Part shown: positions 1-5,664 of the stretch, piece by piece
Numbering within the stretch: the first letter of the stretch is position 1
How the letters are laid out: each line of letters starts with the position of its first letter
Position numbers and translations under genes: made by a program
NCBI GenBank assembly: GCA_021323555.1
Contig: JAJONP010000128.1
Coordinates: 1-5,762, forward strand
Reading direction: 5' to 3'
Source of the DNA: Gammaproteobacteria bacterium
Lineage (GTDB): Bacteria > Pseudomonadota > Gammaproteobacteria > DSM-16500
DNA length: 5,762 nt
The notes under the pieces: generated by a model
What the model saw: the letters and a program-made list of their open reading frames with translations, nothing else
Databases searched by the model: none
What the model was told of the DNA's origin: nothing

Positions 1-1244
1 TGAGTATTTACTAACCCTCTGTATTTTGCTCTTGATAGGCAATGTCTTTGCTTGATTTCGCTGATAACACCTTCCATTTTCCACATACGTTCAACCAAAT
101 TTTTTTGAAAATAGTGTTCTTCCATTGATTTTTTCACTTGATCAAATAATTCTTTATGAACGTGGCGTGTCAATATGCGTATCTCTTTAGGGAATTTCTG
201 TTTTGCTTTGCACATTGACTTTAATTGACAGGCAGAACAGTCGTTTGATTTTGAGTGATAACGCATGGTTGCATTTCTGATAGTAGGACATAGATTTAAA
301 TAGTTGCCTGCTGGACACTGATAACGATTATTTTCTTTGTCATAGATAAAACCTTCTGGCTCTTTATTTGTGCCGCTTCTACCACTAAATAATGGAATGT
401 TGGGTTTAATTTTTTCATTAATCAAGGCTTGGATAATATCTCCTGAACCATAAGCTCTATCCGCCGTTGCTTCATGAATCTTTATCCCTAAATCTTTTTC
501 TATTTTTTTAATTTGTTGCAAGTAGGCTTGGGATTCATGAGTAGATCCTGTTGTGACTTTAGTATCCAGTATCACACGACTATCTGCATCCATAGTAATA
601 TGAGCCTTATATTTTAATGTTCTGGGGGTTCCATTTTTAAAAGCAAGGCTAGCATCGGGATCAGTCGCACTGACATGCGTTTTATTGCTTATTTTCCTTC
701 GTGGGGGCGGTTGTATGCCTGTTTTCCCTCTCTCTCTATATTTATTATTTCTCTCTTCTTTGTTTTTGGGTACTAATGAATTTAGTGAAGCGTTAGCTTG
801 AAAAAGCGTGCCATCTGTCATCACTCGCTCACCTTTTACTAACCCTACCTCCTTACACTGTTCGGTAATTTTAAGAAAAAATTTATTAAACGTATCCAGG
901 CCAATTCGATCTCTTATTCTTGTGAATGAAGAATGGTCAGGCACCGTATCCTCCAAATTTAATTTGCAAAACCATCGATAAGCTAAATTATATCGGACTT
1001 CTTCACAAAGTTGACGATTTGATTGGATTCCATATAAATAACCGATTGTTACCATCCTGAAAAATAATTCAGGGGCAATCGATGGCCTACCGTTATTTTG
1101 GCAGTAAAATGGCTCTGTTAATTTATTCACAAAATCAAAGTTAATATATTTATCCATCTTACGAAGAAGGTGATTGTTTGGAATTAACGATTCGATATCA
1201 AAATAGTGAACAAGTCGATGCTGATAATGTTGTTGGCCTTGCAT
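1..1244 (-). CDS. IS1182-family DDE transposase, 3' end beyond the window
   Basis: The reverse strand is open from an ATG at 1244 to the left edge, giving 414 codons without a stop. Family members usually run somewhat longer, so only a short C-terminal piece should be missing. The N-terminal part (about residues 1-115) has the DUF772-like region, with the motif GRPSIAPELFFRM at 52-64. The probable catalytic triad is D144 (in MTDGT), D262 (in ATADRAYGSGD) and E391 (in MEGVISEIK). Between D262 and E391 lies a cysteine-rich insert (C310, C319, C336, C339, C345) typical of this transposase group. The enzyme should cut and join insertion-sequence ends in the cytoplasm. The start is supported by GGGAGGT a few bases upstream. 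No frameshift is seen, so the gene may be functional. The family call rests on motif recognition without a database search. Confidence 0.93.
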   Translation of the reverse strand, partial: MQGQQHYQHRLVHYFDIESLIPNNHLLRKMDKYINFDFVNKLTEPFYCQNNGRPSIAPELFFRMVTIGYLYGIQSNRQLCEEVRYNLAYRWFCKLNLEDTVPDHSSFTRIRDRIGLDTFNKFFLKITEQCKEVGLVKGERVMTDGTLFQANASLNSLVPKNKEERNNKYRERGKTGIQPPPRRKISNKTHVSATDPDASLAFKNGTPRTLKYKAHITMDADSRVILDTKVTTGSTHESQAYLQQIKKIEKDLGIKIHEATADRAYGSGDIIQALINEKIKPNIPLFSGRSGTNKEPEGFIYDKENNRYQCPAGNYLNLCPTIRNATMRYHSKSNDCSACQLKSMCKAKQKFPKEIRILTRHVHKELFDQVKKSMEEHYFQKNLVERMWKMEGVISEIKQRHCLSRAKYRGLVNT

Positions 1245-1246
1245 AA

Positions 1247-1256
1247 TGACCTCCCA
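1247..1256 (-). promoter_or_regulatory. Ribosome binding site of the transposase
   Basis: On the reverse strand GGGAGGT lies about five bases before the ATG at 1244. This is a strong Shine-Dalgarno match at normal spacing and fixes the start codon. Confidence 0.75.
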
Positions 1257-1286
1257 TAAAAATAGGACTCATTAAAAATTTTTTCT

Positions 1287-1315
1287 ATTATACGTGAATG
1301 CTAAAATTCGTGTAA
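1287..1315 (-). promoter_or_regulatory. Promoter-like sequence for the transposase
   Basis: The reverse strand has a perfect TATAAT -10 hexamer at 1292-1287, about 40 bases before the start codon. The hexamer 17 bases upstream, TTACAC (1315-1310), is a poor -35 match. Transcription would start inside the element, between its end and the gene. This is a consensus match only. Confidence 0.45.
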
Positions 1316-1322
1316 TAAGCAT

Positions 1323-1343
1323 GGGGTTTTTCAACAGCCCCCC
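1323..1343. repeat. Probable terminal inverted repeat of the IS1182-type element
   Basis: Read outside-in on the reverse strand, this segment is a run of six G, then CTGTTGAAAAACCCC. A G-rich start followed by CTGTTGAAAAA is the kind of end seen in this type of insertion sequence, and it lies about 80 bases upstream of the transposase start, where an end is expected. The matching copy would be left of the window, so the inverted repeat and any target duplication cannot be confirmed here. Confidence 0.5.
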
Positions 1344-1344
1344 T

Positions 1345-1585
1345 CGTTTTTGTTACTAGAAATTAAGTAGGGAATATTGAATTAACGTAGTAAATTTAGA
1401 GTAGACAGTTCAGAAAATAGTGGCTGCTTGTAGCCTTTTATTCTTCTATTGGAAGAGAAGCGATTCAGATTAAGCAGATTTGGGGGTTCTTCCACTGGAG
1501 ACGAATAGGATCGGACGTAATTTCTGTTTCTCATCCTAGGGGGAAGCCAAAAAAAATCTCTTTTGGTAAAGTTAAATCAGTATTA
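1345..1585. other. Flank of the insertion sequence leading into gene debris
   Basis: From 1345 to about 1420 all forward frames are closed by stops and I see no gene or structure. From 1421 the frame of the downstream hypothetical ORF is open (preceding stop TAG at 1418-1420) and encodes plausible protein sequence such as SDVISVSHPRGKPKKISFG. However, it has no ATG, GTG or TTG before 1586. This suggests decayed coding sequence that lost its 5' part, perhaps when the insertion sequence arrived. Confidence 0.4.
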
Positions 1586-1942
1586 ATGGATAATGAACAG
1601 GGAGGGAAATTTATTGACCATACATCTATAATCGATTTTGGTTCTTCTGGCTCTCCGTTAAGTATGCTAGTTGAAGGAAGGTATAATAATAGACAAGAAC
1701 TAGGAGTGAAGTTTTTTGCAATGGGCGTGAATGTTACTGTTAGCGCAATAGAAAACGACAGAGGAGAAAAGGTAGCCGATGGTCAACATCATTGTGCTTT
1801 GTCAATGGATAGTATTGCTGAAACTTCCTTCCTTATTAAAAAACAAAGTTTTTTAGTTCAGCAGGGATTATTTAAACGCGTTGTCCCCGATAGAGGACCT
1901 ATTGCCTTACCGCGTGACCGCAGAGAAAACATGCATCAATAA
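1586..1942 (+). pseudogene. Unrecognised protein, probable 5'-truncated fragment
   Basis: This 118-codon reading frame encodes a protein I do not recognise. The composition looks protein-like rather than random, with stretches such as VEGRYNNRQELGVKFFAMG and VSAIENDRGEKVADGQHH. There is no signal peptide, membrane segment or known catalytic motif that I can see. The ATG at 1586 has no Shine-Dalgarno sequence in front of it, and the frame is open for a further 55 codons upstream, to 1421, without any start codon. It is therefore better read as the internal or C-terminal remnant of a larger gene than as an intact small gene. The 5' part may have been lost near the insertion-sequence end at about 1343. 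A genuine small gene starting at 1586 cannot be excluded. Confidence 0.4.
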
Positions 1943-1947
1943 CAATC

Positions 1948-2070
1948 ATGTTTTGCTTAATCCAAAATAGAGATTCAAAAAAAGTGGATGGATTCTTTAC
2001 TTATGCTGAGAAAGAAAAAAAGCAAGATTTTTTAATTTCGTATCGGAAAAATTCAACTTTGTACAGATAA
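1948..2070 (+). pseudogene. Short ORF in another frame, possible frameshifted tail of the preceding fragment
   Basis: An ATG at 1948 opens 40 codons ending at TAA 2068-2070. The peptide is lysine-rich and hydrophilic, with the stretch VDGFFTYAEKEKKQDFLISY. This frame is open back to 1918, so it overlaps the end of the preceding ORF, which lies in a different frame. One indel in the overlap would join the two into a longer protein, as expected of a decaying gene. No ribosome binding site is evident. It could equally be chance. Confidence 0.2.
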
Positions 2071-2242
2071 AGATAATTATTCGTAAGGTTCCAAAATGAA
2101 CTAAATAACCCATAGTTAGTACTATTGGATCAGTTATAAGAGGTTAAAAATAAATGAATTAATATAATAATGACTCTTTACAAGCTGCCGGAAATAATCT
2201 ATCATTTTTTTCTAATAAGCCTCTATTATTAAGTGTACGGTA
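2071..2242. other. AT-rich intergenic stretch before the abi promoter
   Basis: Very AT-rich sequence with stops in all forward frames. I see no gene, repeat or strong hairpin. It probably only separates the gene debris from the abi promoter. Confidence 0.5.
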
Positions 2243-2272
2243 TTGCATCAATATGAGCAGATCATATATAAT
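2243..2272 (+). promoter_or_regulatory. Sigma70-like promoter of the abi-recombinase unit
   Basis: TTGCAT at 2243-2248 and a perfect TATAAT at 2267-2272 are separated by 18 bases. Transcription would begin near 2279, a few bases before the GC-rich stem-loop, leaving a leader of about 54 bases made almost entirely of that stem-loop. The -10 is perfect; the -35 matches three of six positions. Placement exactly before the structured element strengthens the call. Confidence 0.6.
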
Positions 2273-2278
2273 TAATTT

Positions 2279-2327
2279 GATAGAACCCGCCGCGCCTCTC
2301 CACGATGCGAACCAGGGCGGGGCTTTT
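2279..2327 (+). ncRNA. GC-rich stem-loop RNA upstream of abi: candidate AbiF-associated RNA or attenuator
   Basis: About three quarters of the bases at 2285-2323 are G or C, in surroundings that are mostly A and T. CCCGCC at 2286-2291 pairs perfectly with GGCGGG at 2316-2321, leaving a 24-base loop in which CGC (2291-2293) and GCG (2307-2309) offer a weak alternative pairing. TTTT follows at 2324-2327, so the shape is that of an intrinsic terminator, although its T tract is short. With the promoter just upstream, a terminated transcript would be about 48 nt. Structured RNAs directly upstream of AbiF-family genes are known (the abiF RNA motif). Whether this sequence fits that covariance model cannot be tested here. 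Alternatives are a simple attenuator or the terminator of upstream debris. The only G-rich ribosome binding candidate for abi (2319-2322) lies in the 3' arm, so folding would also hinder translation. Confidence 0.5.
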
Positions 2328-2332
2328 GACTT

Positions 2333-3199
2333 ATGAAAAATAAAAAACCTTTCTACGAAAACAAAGCACTAAGCTTAGATGCACAAATAAAACTACTTAA
2401 AGATAAAGGTGTTCTAATTCAGGATGCCGAAATTGTAGCACAACATCTTTCTTGCATTGGTTTTTACAGATTATTTTCCTATATTAAACCCTTATTAACC
2501 ATTTCCTCTCCACTTGCTTTTGAACAAGCATGGAGCCTTTATGTTTTTGATAGAAAATTAAGGCTTCTCTTACTGGATGCTATTGAAAGAATTGAAGTTG
2601 CTTTTAGGGTGTCCATTTCAGAAAGAATGAGTACTCAATATAATCCCTTATGGTACTCCGATCCCAATCACTTTGCTAACACTAAACGCCACTCTGATTT
2701 TATCAACGAAGTCGTCAAATTTGTGCAAAAAGGGAAGCACCCTCTTATAAAACACTATTATGAAGCTTATTCTTTTTCTAGCCTTCCACCTAGTTGGATT
2801 CTTATAGAGTGCCTGACTTTTGGGAATTGTTCTAAAGTTTTTTATAATTTAAGCAATAGAAAAGATAAAAAAGCTATCGCTCAATCCCTCGGGCAACCTT
2901 TTAAGACTATTGAATCTTGGATTATCAGCCTTACTGAAGTCAGAAATATTTGTGCGCACCACGAAAGATTATGGAATCATATTTTTCATTATCCTCCCAA
3001 AAACTCTCCTAGTGCTCCACATCAAAAAGAAAAGTTTTATCAGCAAGCATATATAGTTATTAAATTACTTCAAAAAATTTCGCCCCACTCAGACTGGAAA
3101 CTTAGATTAAAAGCCCTTTTTGAAGAACACAAAAATATTCCATTTTCCCAAATGGGATTTTTACAAGATTGGAAAAATGATTCATTCTGGAAAATATAG
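2333..3199 (+). CDS. Abi_2/AbiF-type HEPN abortive infection protein
   Basis: The 288-residue protein has the features of the Abi_2 (AbiD/AbiF) family. The N-terminal region includes LSLDAQIKLLKDKGVLI (about 13-29) and the YRL-type motif GFYRLFSYIKPL (43-54), followed by the helix LLDAIERIEVAFR (80-92). The C-terminal block starts SLPPSWILIECLTFG (150-164) and ends in the HEPN active-site motif R204-N-I-C-A-H209. Rx4-6H motifs of this type form the RNase site of HEPN proteins, so RNA cleavage in the cytoplasm causing growth arrest on phage attack is likely. That role is inferred from the family. Length is normal and all key residues are present. The start matches the usual family N-terminus but lacks a good Shine-Dalgarno sequence. 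The upstream stem-loop ends only five bases before the ATG, pointing to control by termination or sequestration. The recombinase gene follows after 2 nt. Confidence 0.9.
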   Translation: MKNKKPFYENKALSLDAQIKLLKDKGVLIQDAEIVAQHLSCIGFYRLFSYIKPLLTISSPLAFEQAWSLYVFDRKLRLLLLDAIERIEVAFRVSISERMSTQYNPLWYSDPNHFANTKRHSDFINEVVKFVQKGKHPLIKHYYEAYSFSSLPPSWILIECLTFGNCSKVFYNLSNRKDKKAIAQSLGQPFKTIESWIISLTEVRNICAHHERLWNHIFHYPPKNSPSAPHQKEKFYQQAYIVIKLLQKISPHSDWKLRLKALFEEHKNIPFSQMGFLQDWKNDSFWKI

Positions 3200-3201
3200 G
3201 T

Positions 3202-4455
3202 ATGAGTCAATATCTTCAACCAACTCCGATTATTGATAAACTAGAACTTTTTGATAAAGATGAATTAAAAATTATTCATGTGCCAGTTAAAGGTGATTTA
3301 CACACAGCAATAGATTTTTTAAAGCAATACGATGGCAACCAAGCGACATTTGAAGCTTATCGGCGTGAGGTGGAGCGTTTGCTACAGTGGACATGGTTAG
3401 TAGCTAAAAAATCTATTCTTGACCTTAAGAGACAAGATATCCAGGACTATATTGAATTCTGCCTTGACCCTCCTATTTCTTGGATAGGCACCAAACGCGT
3501 CCCGCGTTTTATTGAGCGCGGTGGTACCCGACAACCTAATTCGCGCTGGCGTCCATTTGTTGCAACTGTCACTAAACAAGAACACAAGCAAGGAACGAAA
3601 CCAGATAAAAAAAAATACCGCCTTTCACAAAAATCCATTCGAGAAATATTCACAGTACTCAGCAGCTTTTATAATTTTCTTTTGTTAGAAGAAAAAGTTC
3701 CCGCTAATCCTATTGCCCTTATCCGGCAAAAAAGCCGTTATATTCAAAAGAGACAAACACAAGCCACAGTTAAACGATTAACTGAAACTCAATGGCAATT
3801 TTGTCTTAAGACAGCCAAACAGCTTGCATCCCTCGATCCAGATCGCCATGAGCGAACTGTCTTTATTATCAGCGCGCTCTACTTACTTTATCTGCGTATA
3901 TCTGAACTCGCAGCTAATAAGCGCTGGGTACCTCAAATGAAACATTTTTACCAAGACAGCAATAAAAACTGGTGGTTTAAAACACTTGGCAAAGGGAATA
4001 AAATACGTGATATTGCAGTTAGCGATGACATGTTAAATGCCTTAAAACGCTATCGCGAAAGCACGAACTTAAAGCCCCTCCCCTCGCCTTCTGACTCCAA
4101 ACCTTTATTACTCAAAGAAAAAGGTAAAGGCTCTATTACTAGTACCCGCTATATTCGCAGCATTGTACAATATTGTTTTGATCAAGCGGTTCAACAATTA
4201 AGGAAGGAATCTCTAACAAATGAAGCCGATGCGCTAGAAACCGCAACAGTTAACTGGTTACGTCATACAGGTATTTCAGATGATATTAATAAACGTGGCC
4301 GTCCGGTGTCACATGTGCGAGATGATGCAGGTCACAGTTCAAGTGCGACAACAGATCGTTATAATGATATTGAATTACAGGAACGACATCAATCTGCAAA
4401 AAATAAAAAATTGATAACACGTCCCCCTATTTTTATTTCCAAAGAACCTTCGTGA
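3202..4455 (+). CDS. Tyrosine site-specific recombinase (integrase)
   Basis: This 417-residue protein is a phage-integrase-type recombinase. Residues about 33-180 form the SAM-like core-binding domain, with a basic low-complexity insert near 95-140. The catalytic domain follows at about 190-400: R232 in YLRISELA, K264 in GKGNKIR, R354 in NWLRHTGIS, H378 in DDAGHSS, and the nucleophile Y387 in TDRYND. The box II position usually held by histidine (HxxR) is N351 here. The enzyme should cut and rejoin DNA at specific sites through a covalent 3'-phosphotyrosine bond. Its target site is not evident in the window. The start lies 2 nt after the abi stop with only a weak upstream GGA, so translation is probably coupled to abi. 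Length and motifs are intact. It probably mobilises the island or plasmid carrying abi, though a resolvase-like role is possible. Confidence 0.92.
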   Translation: MSQYLQPTPIIDKLELFDKDELKIIHVPVKGDLHTAIDFLKQYDGNQATFEAYRREVERLLQWTWLVAKKSILDLKRQDIQDYIEFCLDPPISWIGTKRVPRFIERGGTRQPNSRWRPFVATVTKQEHKQGTKPDKKKYRLSQKSIREIFTVLSSFYNFLLLEEKVPANPIALIRQKSRYIQKRQTQATVKRLTETQWQFCLKTAKQLASLDPDRHERTVFIISALYLLYLRISELAANKRWVPQMKHFYQDSNKNWWFKTLGKGNKIRDIAVSDDMLNALKRYRESTNLKPLPSPSDSKPLLLKEKGKGSITSTRYIRSIVQYCFDQAVQQLRKESLTNEADALETATVNWLRHTGISDDINKRGRPVSHVRDDAGHSSSATTDRYNDIELQERHQSAKNKKLITRPPIFISKEPS

Positions 4456-4557
4456 AATAGAACAATCATTTTTTTACATCTTGTGCTTAAGAACCTAGAG
4501 GCATCTTTTCTAAGTAAAAAATTAATAAATAAAAATTCTGTCTCCTTATTCATTCCA
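4456..4557. other. Convergent intergenic gap
   Basis: About 100 AT-rich bases separate the ends of the recombinase gene and the convergent small gene. I see no clear GC-rich stem followed by a T tract in either direction, so no intrinsic terminator is called. Confidence 0.5.
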
Positions 4558-4806
4558 TTAAATTTGTTTAAAAATAACAGAAACATCATTGTAGAAATCT
4601 TTTTCTTTATAGTGGCCGTCACTGCTTTTGATAGCCAAATCAATGATAGCTGCTGACAGAATAGCTGTTGTGCCAATACTTAGCTCAACTCCTTTTCCTG
4701 TAGGCATATCTCTTAATTTAGAAATTTTTTTTATTTCTTCTTGCATAATATTATACATTTTTTTAGCTATTCTTTGGCAAATAATTTCATCTGCTTCCAT
4801 TTTCAC
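4558..4806 (-). CDS. Small hypothetical protein (82 aa)
   Basis: The reverse strand encodes an 82-residue protein that I do not recognise. It starts at GTG 4806, seven bases after AGAGAGG, a good Shine-Dalgarno match at ideal spacing. An ATG two codons further in is a less well spaced alternative. The N-terminal half is charged and probably helical (EADEIICQRIAKKMYNIMQ, then EEIKKISKLR). A more hydrophobic stretch follows at about 43-60 (SIGTTAILSAAIIDLAI), interrupted by an aspartate and rather short for a membrane span. The C-terminus is DGHYKEKDFYNDVSVIFKQI. The gene is convergent with the recombinase. The protein-like composition and ribosome binding site favour a real gene over the overlapping frames on either strand. 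No function can be assigned; its position suggests island cargo. Confidence 0.6.
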   Translation of the reverse strand: MKMEADEIICQRIAKKMYNIMQEEIKKISKLRDMPTGKGVELSIGTTAILSAAIIDLAIKSSDGHYKEKDFYNDVSVIFKQI

Positions 4807-4912
4807 TCGTATACCTCTCTATCTTTATATATGATAAATAAATGTTTTTTTTATAAAATAATAGTAATTTTTTTCGGCCTTAATAAACAAATTCGCCTTT
4901 GTTATTTGTAGA
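4807..4912. other. AT-rich upstream region of the small reverse gene
   Basis: This stretch holds the ribosome binding site of the reverse-strand gene (about 4814-4820) and TATA-like sequence just beyond it. No convincing -35 can be paired with a -10. Long A and T runs dominate. Confidence 0.35.
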
Positions 4913-5284
4913 TACTTAACCGCTCACTAAAATTGAGCCGTTTATATTCATGAAAAGTGAACCATTTACTAATTAAAACTCTTCATTAAATTTTCCTATT
5001 TTTTAGGGAAATTTAATGGAGAGTCGACAAACGAATGTAGTGAGTGCGTCAGAAGATTAACAAATATTAAAGGAGAGCTTAAATATTCGGGTAGGAATAT
5101 GATATTTTTCCCTCGCTATGATGGCACTCGCCAACACCTGTTAGTTATCTACTTTACTTTACAGCTTATATAACAGCATATATACTATTAACCTATAAAA
5201 AATTGTCAACTAATTTTTTTTTTGAAAATGCTTCTTTCACTTTTCATGAGTATAAGTGGGTTAATTTACTTTAGCGTTGAAGGA
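4913..5284. mobile_element. Candidate non-autonomous transposable element (MITE), possibly IS21-like ends
   Basis: Two outer segments are inverted copies of each other. The core TCATGAAAAGTGAA (4948-4961) is matched perfectly by its reverse complement at 5236-5249. The match continues outward, with TTATA/TATAA one base further and then patchy similarity through CGCT (4921-4924 against 5273-5276) to about 4913 and 5284. Over the outer 46 bases some 35 positions agree. The left arm also holds a degenerate direct repeat of 15 bases with period 24 (AAATTGAGCCGTTTA at 4930, AAAGTGAACCATTTA at 4954). Multiple short repeats at the ends are a known trait of IS21-family elements, which is the reason for that suggestion. 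No transposase is encoded inside, so the element would need one in trans. The exact ends and any target duplication are not clear. Confidence 0.5.
4978..5024 (+). repeat. 21-bp stem-loop inside the candidate MITE
   Basis: Bases 4978-4998 pair with 5004-5024 around a five-T loop. Nineteen of 21 positions are Watson-Crick pairs and the other two (T4983 with G5019, T4994 with G5008) would be G-U pairs in a plus-strand RNA. In minus-strand RNA they would be A-C mismatches. No T tract follows, so it does not look like a terminator on the plus strand. It may be a structured RNA, a folded single-stranded DNA site or a remnant of nested inverted repeats. Confidence 0.6.
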
Positions 5285-5565
5285 AGAGGAAAGCGACTTA
5301 ATTCTTTCATTTTCTTTTAGGGGGTTATTTGTCAAAAAACATTTCTATATAGCTAATTTCACTCTTTCATCAATAAGATTTTGGCATCATGTAAATAACA
5401 AGAACTTGCACCACACGGATTTTAATTTCCTATTCATTTTGTATTCTCAATTGCTTCACCCATTTTTAAAAAGACAAATTTGAAATTTTTTAACAAGAAA
5501 TTTTATTAAAAAATACCTACGCAACACAAGCCATAAAAGAAATACAGAGGAAGTCATTTTTATAA
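5285..5565. other. AT-rich stretch without a recognisable gene
   Basis: I see no convincing gene, strong hairpin or regulatory site here. A frame opening at a TTG near 5277 runs to 5483, but it has no ribosome binding site and its product looks like translated AT-rich DNA. Confidence 0.4.
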
Positions 5566-5664
5566 AGGGGCCTTGCCCCTCGATCCGTCAAGGATGAACC
5601 TTCGGCAACGCTGCCGTGTCCCTAAACTTCCGCGCTTCGCTTGTGCAGTTTAGGTGATCACCCC
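5566..5664. repeat. GC-rich block of clustered inverted repeats
   Basis: Within about 100 bases there are several perfect short inverted repeats. AGGGGC/GCCCCT (5566-5571, 5575-5580) closes a three-base loop. AAGG/CCTT (5590-5593, 5599-5602) has an alternative pairing ATCC/GGAT (5583-5586, 5592-5595). CGGCA/TGCCG (5603-5607, 5612-5616) closes a four-base loop. CCTAAACT/AGTTTAGG (5621-5628, 5647-5654) has 18 bases between its arms. GGTGATCACC (5653-5662) is a 10-base palindrome. The opening GGGG could instead pair with the closing CCCC (5661-5664), giving a multi-branched fold. Composition is sharply unlike its surroundings. Candidates are an interspersed REP-like repeat, a recombination or transfer site, or a structured RNA; I cannot choose between them. 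Confidence 0.6.

Noticed and set aside
2071..2332. CRISPR or ToxIN-type tandem repeats upstream of abi
   Set aside because: No tandem direct repeats were found; only a single stem-loop is present.
3397..3653. Two overlapping reverse-strand ORFs of 64 and 68 codons
   Set aside because: They lie wholly inside the recombinase gene in antisense and have no family features.
4389..4676. Reverse-strand ORF of 95 codons
   Set aside because: It overlaps the 3' end of the recombinase and the better supported small reverse gene in another frame; the product is rich in F, L and K as expected of chance translation.
4628..4834. Forward ORF of 68 codons with a hydrophobic product
   Set aside because: It is the antisense shadow of the reverse-strand 82-residue gene and has no convincing ribosome binding site.
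5099..5173. 24-codon ORF after AGGAAT inside the candidate MITE
   Set aside because: Too short to support; the putative ribosome binding site is too close to the ATG.
5277..5483. Forward ORF of 68 codons from a TTG
   Set aside because: No Shine-Dalgarno sequence, low-complexity AT-rich translation, and its start lies at the edge of the candidate MITE.
5603..5662. Integron attC-like site (CCTAAACT and AGTTTAGG arms)
   Set aside because: The arms do not fit the RYYYAAC and GTTRRRY core-site consensus, and there is no integron integrase or cassette in the window.
5566..5664. tRNA gene
   Set aside because: The hairpins do not make a cloverleaf with acceptor stem, anticodon loop and T-loop motif.
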